From the NCBI GenBank assembly GCA_004000155.1, contig RCSS01000194.1:1-12277 (forward strand): 12,277 nt of DNA, read 5' to 3'. Below the pieces are notes generated by a model. It was not told the origin of the DNA. It saw nothing but the letters and a program-made list of their open reading frames with translations, and ran no database searches. The stretch is from Tubulinosema ratisbonensis (lineage: Eukaryota; Microsporidia; Tubulinosematidae). Shown here one piece after another: positions 7,660 to 12,277 of this stretch; the first letter of the stretch is position 1, and every line of letters starts with the position of its first letter. The position numbers and the translations under genes are program-made.

Positions 7660-8154
7660 TTATTTATTTCTTTTATTAATTGTCTTTTTAGCTTTGTTAA
7701 AAAAAGTAGCAAAGCTTTGTGGAATGTACATACTTTCTAACCCTTCAAAACTTCTAATAGGCACTTTACTTACAAGTAAATTAACATCTTCTACCAATAC
7801 AATATTATTGTAAATAAAATTACTTAAAAGTAAACAAATCTGATCATATTTTTTAAAAACGTACTCTCTTGTTGTTTTTCTCATAATTTTAAACAAAGCT
7901 TCTGTGAATATTTCTAAGTAATGTGCTAAAAGTACCTCATTCCTATCTTCAGGTGAAAAGATTATTACATAAATTTCATCCAATCTTTTTGTAAGGACAA
8001 CCTTTTCATCTATGACTGATATTTCAGATAAGTCTTTTAATGCTTTTTTACAGATTATTTGTGATGTTTTTCTAGGATAATTTGTTTGTAAAAGTATTTC
8101 TCCTGATTCATCAACAATAGCCAAACATTCTACGTCCATGATGTCTGTTTTCAT
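7660..8154 (-). CDS. RET3: Coatomer (COPI) zeta subunit, 164 aa
   Basis: Zeta-COP is a small longin-fold subunit of the COPI coat, pairing with gamma-COP in Golgi-to-ER vesicles. Recognisable parts are the first beta strands CLAIVDESGEILL (10-22), VYFYVIG-like DEIYVIIFS (59-67), the helix block NEVLLAHYLEIFTEALFKIMRK (72-93 with small gaps to zeta-COP NELMLM...LRK), the strand pair NIVLVEDVNLLVSKV (117-131), RSFEG (134-138) and a terminal basic helix (about 147-162). The pattern with IVL-E-D and V-x-V-x-R-x-x-E is nearer zeta-COP than AP sigma chains. The length is slightly below the usual 175-190 aa. CCC on the minus strand (8160-8162) lies 5 nt upstream of the ATG. AATAAA (7663-7668, minus) forms the last Asn-Lys codons before the stop. 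Confidence 0.82.
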   Translation of the reverse strand: MKTDIMDVECLAIVDESGEILLQTNYPRKTSQIICKKALKDLSEISVIDEKVVLTKRLDEIYVIIFSPEDRNEVLLAHYLEIFTEALFKIMRKTTREYVFKKYDQICLLLSNFIYNNIVLVEDVNLLVSKVPIRSFEGLESMYIPQSFATFFNKAKKTINKRNK

Positions 8155-8159
8155 TCTTA

Positions 8160-8162
8160 GGG
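8160..8162 (-). promoter_or_regulatory. CCC start-proximal motif of COPI zeta
   Basis: GGG on the plus strand reads as CCC on the minus strand, 5 nt before the ATG at 8154. Position and sequence match the motifs of the other genes here. Confidence 0.55.
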
Positions 8163-8344
8163 CAAAACAAAAATAAATAAATTATTTAACGTATTTTTAA
8201 ATAAAAAATAAATATTTAATAATAAATTTAATTAATCTTTAATTATCAAAAATGAATTGTGGAAATATGTTTAGTAAATTACAACCATTTAAATACTTTA
8301 AATTGGTAAGTTCTATCTTACTTTTATTTTTTTACGATATATTG

Positions 8345-8391
8345 CAAAAAAAGTTAATTTTGTAGCCTTAATTGCATAAGGATTAATTTTT
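8345..8391. repeat. Bulged inverted repeat
   Basis: CCTTA (8366-8370) and TAAGG (8377-8381) form the inner stem around ATTGCA. After a left-side bulge of TTTGTAG, an outer stem pairs AAAAAAGTTAAT with ATTAATTTTTTT. The role is unknown; it could be a remnant of a mobile element. Confidence 0.35.
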
Positions 8392-8483
8392 TTAGCGGGT
8401 GAAAAGCTTGCATTAATTTGAGTTGTACATTATTATGTTAACACATATTATATTGTATATTTTTTATTGAATGATTATTTTAT

Positions 8484-8831
8484 TTATACATAAAGGTACA
8501 GCTTAAGATCTTTGTATGAATTTTCCATCTTTAGACAACAAAAAAAAACTTTAATAATTAAAATTGCATTCATCTTACTAAAATTCGTAAGATATCCTTG
8601 TTATTTGATTATTAAAACATTAGATATACGTGAATCAAGATTATAATCGAAGTTTTTGTGAAAAAACTTTAAAGCTGAATGCAAGGCTGGGTTGATGCTT
8701 AAAAATTTGAAAATAAGATTCAATAGTTTTGAAATATTTATTGTAAAACAGATAAACATAAAATTTTTTGATGTTCTTATATCATATTTAAAAAGTAAAA
8801 AAGCAAACAAAAAATTCAACCTTAAATGCAC
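8484..8831 (-). pseudogene. Relic ORF, copy 2 of the dispersed repeat family, one in-frame stop
   Basis: One minus-strand frame is open for 76 codons from 8831, meets a single TAA at 8601-8603, then stays open in the same frame for 38 more codons to a TAA at 8484-8486. The second part includes FFCCLKMENSYKDLK, which matches the 3168-3386 relic at C-C-L-x-M-x-N-x-Y-x-D-L. The first codon is GTG and no ATG precedes it in frame. No CCC motif is present. The N-terminal part is hydrophobic (LNFLFAFLLF; FMFICFTI). I do not recognise the family; it is most likely a decayed paralogue of the upstream relic. Confidence 0.45.
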
Positions 8832-9048
8832 ATTTTATTTTTATTTTTCTTAAAATGTAAAATGTTTTCTTAATTCGTGTATATCAATCTGATTAGTGAA
8901 TATTTATTATTTAAATATTAAAAATAAAAAATTTTATTTTATTTTAAGTATATTTTTGTAATTGGAGTACAAAAATTAAAATTAGAGATAAAAATAAATA
9001 TTTAATAAAATGGACAATATTAAATTTATTTATAAATTAATTAATAAA

Positions 9049-11229
9049 TTAATATTTATTTTCATATGCATCTATAAAATTAACAAATTCACTCAAAAAA
9101 TCATTTTTATGGTAAAATTTTGTTACTAAATCTTCTAAATTTACTTGAGAAACAATATTAGTATTTCCATAAACAACCAATTTACTCTCCAAAAGGGTCA
9201 ATCTTAACTCAGCCTTACAAATAACATGTAATTCACTATTCTTCTCTAAAGTATCGTATTTTTCTTTCAAAAATGTGATTAAGTTTATAAACCTATCAGT
9301 GATGTACAATGATTTAAATTTCTTAAGAAAACTTGAATTCTTTGGGTCAATTATTTTGTAAAAATCATTGTACTTTTTAAAATTAAAATTTTCTTCAATA
9401 AACTCAGTAGATTTTAAAAGAATGGTTGATGAATTTACAACCTTAAAAGTAAACTTTGTGTTTAATGAATTGGTAAAATCAAAAATAAAAAAAGAACCAA
9501 AAACAGAAGAAGGGAATATTCTATTAATAAAAAATAAGTAGAAATTATTTAAAAAGATCTTAAAATTAATATTGCTTAAATATAAAGGTACTGTTTCATT
9601 ATCACTTGATACTTTTATACCATTCTCAAATATTATATTAAAATTAATTTCTTGGTATTTACAGAATAAAAGATTCTCATTTATAAAATAAATTGAGTTA
9701 CTTTTTGTTAGCATTGATTTAATTTCTAGGAAATAAATATAATCTTTTATTTTTTTTAGATCATTTATTTTGTAATTACCTTCGATCAAGTAAGTTTCTT
9801 CTTTTTTTGTGATTTTTAAGCCTGGTTTTATTTCTAATTCATTTTCAAAAATTTTTATTTGGGTATTTTCTGCGATAATTGTGTACGAAATGTCTAAGAA
9901 TACAAAATTATGAACAAANCTTTGAAAATGTTTTACTTTTACTGGTATAATTTTACCTTCTTTTTTTAAACCTANTCTATCATTTTCGTAAAAAAAGAAA
10001 ATTTCTTCTGGTAAAGAAAGTGTATTGCCAAAAGATTTGATCACTTGGACCTTTAAAAAAATCTCTGAAACCAAAGGATCTTCATTATAAATCAATTTAT
10101 CAATCGAAAACACAAAAATACATTCATTAAACAACAAACAAACATTTTTATTCCCAAATATTTCCTTCAAAAAATCTTTTTTATGCTTAAATTTCTTAAA
10201 AACAGAATAAAAACACTTTTCTTCTCTTTCAATGAAAAGAAACTCATTTAAATCTAAAATAGATTTAAAAAATTCATCTTGTAAAGTTATTTTGTTTTTT
10301 ATCGTAAAAGATATTCTTTTGTCTATTTTTTTAAGAACTTTTTCTACTTGTGTTTCGTAACTTGAAAGTATTTCTTTTTCAAAAATCAATTTTTTGTTAT
10401 CTGAAATGATTACTGCGTGACAGCCACGGTTATTGATTTTTACTTTTAAAGGTAAAATGAAATCAAATATGAAATCGTAAGTTGACCCTTTGACGTATTT
10501 GTTAAAATAAATGTCTTTTGTTAATATTTGAAAAATTTCTTTACATTCCTGTCTCCCTTCGTATATTTTTATCAAAGAATTGAGATTTTTTATTGAGGAT
10601 GGCAGTTCTATCAAATATTTTACTTTGTTCTCTCTGTTAATGTCGAATACCTTCCAGTGAGGATTGTTAATTTCGCCACACAAAGTTAACTTAATTTCTA
10701 AATTTTTTGAGCAAAGAGACAAAATCCCATTTTTTATGCTGTAATTAACACCTTCCATATTTTCTTTGAGCAAATAAATGTGTAATAATCTGTTAATTTC
10801 GGTGTAATCCAATTCATCAAAAGAATCACTCTTCTTTATTAAAAAGGAAGGATNGTGTATTTTCAGAGCCNTTTCCAAATCAATCNAAGGANTAACTTTC
10901 AATTTAAACTCTTCAAACAAATTAGCAATACCATCCGCCAAATTAATATAATTAATTTTACTTTCTTTTAACTCCTCAATCTCTTCAATCTTATAAAAAA
11001 TANTTTCTTCATTTTTAAAAACTGATAACAATTCCGCCATCCTGTTAAAATATTCTGACTGTTTTGTAAAATAGTTTAAGAGTTCTGTCTCGTCAACGTA
11101 ATTTTCTGTAAAATAAATTAGTTCATCTGTTATTCTATCTGAGATTGATAATAATTCTGAATAGATTTCTTTTTTATTTGTCTGAATTGATTCTAAAAAA
11201 ATATTTGTTGGCAGTGTTATTTTTGACAT
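9049..11229 (-). CDS. MED14: Mediator complex subunit 14 (MED14/Rgr1), 726 aa
   Basis: MED14 is the scaffold joining head, middle and tail of Mediator, the coactivator between transcription factors and RNA polymerase II. The N-terminal domain is recognisable: ITLPTNIFLES (4-14, recalling V-P-L-x-x-L-I-E), the helices EIYSELLSIS and LLNYFTKQSEYFNRMAELL (21-68), LADGIANLFEE (97-107), the P-x-I-D-L-x-x-A-L segment (114-122), and then EINRLLHIYLL (144-154), VNYSIKNGILSL (161-172), LEIKLTLCG (177-185) and HWKVFDI (191-197). The last block matches the family's strand pattern ending in P-W-R-L-L-D-I. The rest (about 200-726) is Lys/Phe/Asn-rich without clear motifs. It is much shorter than yeast (1082 aa) or human (1454 aa) MED14. 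Seven N bases leave residues undefined, four of them in codons 113-126. AATAAA (9055-9060, minus) lies in the final Asn-Lys codons. Confidence 0.85.
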   Translation of the reverse strand: MSKITLPTNIFLESIQTNKKEIYSELLSISDRITDELIYFTENYVDETELLNYFTKQSEYFNRMAELLSVFKNEEXIFYKIEEIEELKESKINYINLADGIANLFEEFKLKVXPXIDLEXALKIHXPSFLIKKSDSFDELDYTEINRLLHIYLLKENMEGVNYSIKNGILSLCSKNLEIKLTLCGEINNPHWKVFDINRENKVKYLIELPSSIKNLNSLIKIYEGRQECKEIFQILTKDIYFNKYVKGSTYDFIFDFILPLKVKINNRGCHAVIISDNKKLIFEKEILSSYETQVEKVLKKIDKRISFTIKNKITLQDEFFKSILDLNEFLFIEREEKCFYSVFKKFKHKKDFLKEIFGNKNVCLLFNECIFVFSIDKLIYNEDPLVSEIFLKVQVIKSFGNTLSLPEEIFFFYENDRXGLKKEGKIIPVKVKHFQXFVHNFVFLDISYTIIAENTQIKIFENELEIKPGLKITKKEETYLIEGNYKINDLKKIKDYIYFLEIKSMLTKSNSIYFINENLLFCKYQEINFNIIFENGIKVSSDNETVPLYLSNINFKIFLNNFYLFFINRIFPSSVFGSFFIFDFTNSLNTKFTFKVVNSSTILLKSTEFIEENFNFKKYNDFYKIIDPKNSSFLKKFKSLYITDRFINLITFLKEKYDTLEKNSELHVICKAELRLTLLESKLVVYGNTNIVSQVNLEDLVTKFYHKNDFLSEFVNFIDAYENKY

Positions 11230-11241
11230 TGATAGGTATTA

Positions 11242-11244
11242 GGG
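11242..11244 (-). promoter_or_regulatory. CCC start-proximal motif of MED14
   Basis: The minus strand reads AAAACCCTAATA, with CCC 12 nt before the ATG at 11229. This is the most distant spacing among the genes in this window. Confidence 0.45.
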
Positions 11245-11395
11245 TTTTAGCCAAACTAAAATAAATTATGAATTATTTATAAAAATTAGTTAAAAATAAA
11301 ATAAAATAATAATTTAATTATTAAAAATGTATTTTATAATTAAAATTTTATTTACTTTTTTAGATATTTTAATGTATTAATTATATTTTAATAAA

Positions 11396-11411
11396 AGTTT
11401 GTTAACAAACT
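11396..11411. repeat. 16-bp perfect palindrome
   Basis: AGTTTGTTAACAAACT is perfectly self-complementary with no spacer. It stands out because it contains four G/C bases in a spacer that is otherwise nearly pure A/T. It could be a dimeric protein-binding site or chance. Confidence 0.5.
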
Positions 11412-11759
11412 ATTTTTTCATTTTTAAAGTAATATTTTAGCATAAAAAATAGATTTTAAAATCACAGACTAATAAATTTATGATTAAAATAATATTTTTT
11501 ATGAATATAAATATATAATAAAACTTTATTTATTTTAGTATAATATTCTGTTAAAGGTCTATTATTTATATAATTTAAGTGTATTTATACATTTTATTTG
11601 GCTGTATTTATTTAAATAAACCCATTTTGTTGTAATACAAATTGTTTATTTTTATTCTAATTTATGCAAATAATAAAAAAATACTAATTTATTTTAAAAA
11701 ATGTTAAATTTATTTAATTTATAAAATTACAAACATAATAAATTTATTTAATTTATTTT

Positions 11760-12266
11760 TTACTTTGTTCCTGTCTTAAAAGTAGTTTTATTTGTAAAAA
11801 AAGGGTTATACTTGTATTTCTTCATAGATCTAAACAAATTTCTGACNGTTAAAATAGAAATAAAAATAAAATAAACCACTAAAATAGGAACAAAGACTGG
11901 AATATCAAACATCTCAAACATACTCATGAATAAAGACATTCCTGTAAGTTGTACATACATAAGCCACAATTTGTATTCTGGTAACCTTCTCATAAATGGT
12001 CTAAACTCATTGTCATCGTTAGTTGGTAGTTCATATTCAACATCAAAGTCATCAAAAATGTCTGGGACTGACTCACTCTGTGGGGTTAAAAAGTTTATTG
12101 CACCGTGTAAGAGATATAAAGACAAACAGTAAGTTATTAGATAGTGTGTTCCTGTTACTAATATTTTAAAGTAATATATTAAGATAAGTGTTCCTGCTAA
12201 GGCCCATCTTAAGCTTCTTTTAGGAACTAATCTATCTGTGTAAAACTGAAGAATTTCGTTTATCAT
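11760..12266 (-). CDS. RER1: RER1, ER-membrane-protein retrieval receptor, 168 aa
   Basis: Rer1 is a four-span Golgi protein that binds escaped ER membrane proteins and unassembled subunits by their transmembrane segments and returns them to the ER in COPI vesicles. The family pattern is strong: FYTDRLVPKRSLRW (8-21), membrane spans about 22-37 and 39-58, FLTPQ (59-63), the acidic loop, NEFRPFMRRLPEYKLW (86-101), spans about 103-119 and 121-138, DIPVFVPILVVYF (121-133) and KKYKYNPF (149-156). The length is close to yeast Rer1 (188 aa). The N at 11847 is the wobble base of ACN, so residue 140 is Thr, as in other Rer1 proteins. CCC (12274-12276, minus) lies 7 nt before the ATG. Its partner coat subunit, COPI zeta, is encoded 3.6 kb away on the same strand, but this need not be meaningful. 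Confidence 0.94.
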   Translation of the reverse strand: MINEILQFYTDRLVPKRSLRWALAGTLILIYYFKILVTGTHYLITYCLSLYLLHGAINFLTPQSESVPDIFDDFDVEYELPTNDDNEFRPFMRRLPEYKLWLMYVQLTGMSLFMSMFEMFDIPVFVPILVVYFIFISILXVRNLFRSMKKYKYNPFFTNKTTFKTGTK

Positions 12267-12273
12267 TGAGTAT

Positions 12274-12276
12274 GGG
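12274..12276 (-). promoter_or_regulatory. CCC start-proximal motif of RER1
   Basis: The minus strand reads TCCCATACTCA before the ATG at 12266, with a gap of 7 nt. It supports that start codon. The upstream promoter lies outside the window. Confidence 0.5.
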
Positions 12277-12277
12277 A

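Larger units (their letters stand above)
8155..9048. other. Spacer between COPI zeta and MED14 with relics
   Basis: This spacer of about 0.9 kb is AT-rich. It holds the COPI zeta CCC motif, an ATG-started 36-codon frame (8252-8362, plus, no CCC motif), a bulged hairpin (8345-8391), a relic ORF (8484-8831, minus) and a low-complexity AT tract to 9048. I see no supported functional gene and no tRNA. Confidence 0.6.
11230..11759. other. AT-rich spacer between MED14 and RER1
   Basis: Beyond the MED14 CCC motif and the AATAAA just downstream of RER1 (11752-11757, minus), this 530-bp region holds only AT-rich low-complexity sequence. A 16-bp perfect palindrome lies at 11396-11411. I see no gene or RNA. 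Confidence 0.65.

Noticed and set aside
8310..8316. GGTAAGT resembling a 5' splice site
   Set aside because: No coding exon precedes it and no matching branch or 3' site was found. All recognised genes here are intact without introns.
8252..8362. 36-codon frame whose F-K-L-V segment resembles a 31-codon frame at 2751-2846
   Set aside because: The shared stretch (TTTAAATTGGTAAG) is short and neither frame has a CCC motif. It may be chance.
11926..12132. Plus-strand open frame of 68 codons
   Set aside because: It is antisense to RER1 and has no motif of its own.

Overview
The window looks like nuclear DNA from a microsporidian, a fungal-related obligate intracellular parasite. It is very AT-rich. 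Its genes are uninterrupted eukaryotic housekeeping genes with compact products. Most start codons have a CCC triplet a few bases upstream, the signal described for microsporidian genes. The genus cannot be named from this sequence; the long decayed spacers and a transposase relic suggest one of the less compact lineages.

Positions 1-3963 are gene-poor. They hold a decayed ISXO2-like (IS1595/Merlin-type) transposase on the minus strand (about 60-345), a 27-bp tandem array inside an inverted repeat (811-991), one orphan multi-spanning membrane protein (1133-2014, minus), and a gene desert of nearly 2 kb. The desert carries small hairpins and a relic (about 3168-3386) that has a diverged cousin at 8484-8831.

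Positions 3964-8154 form a dense block: a Pumilio/PUF RNA-binding protein (plus), ribosomal protein eL20 (minus, convergent with PUF), gamma-tubulin (plus, divergent from eL20 across 73 bp) and COPI zeta (minus, convergent with gamma-tubulin across 43 bp). After a decayed spacer of about 0.9 kb come Mediator subunit MED14 (9049-11229, minus), a 530-bp AT-rich spacer, and RER1 (11760-12266, minus), whose CCC motif lies at the window edge.

The genes do not form a pathway. They cover post-transcriptional control (PUF), translation (eL20), microtubule nucleation (gamma-tubulin), Golgi-to-ER retrieval (COPI zeta and RER1) and transcription (MED14). They share short flanks: CCC 5-15 nt before most start codons, and AATAAA at or very near every stop codon. 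Scattered N bases mark uncertain consensus positions; two of them leave the amino acid unambiguous. No complete novel system was found. The most notable points are the PUF protein with a fully canonical recognition code but an acidic insertion in the repeat array, the transposase fossil and the relic repeat family.
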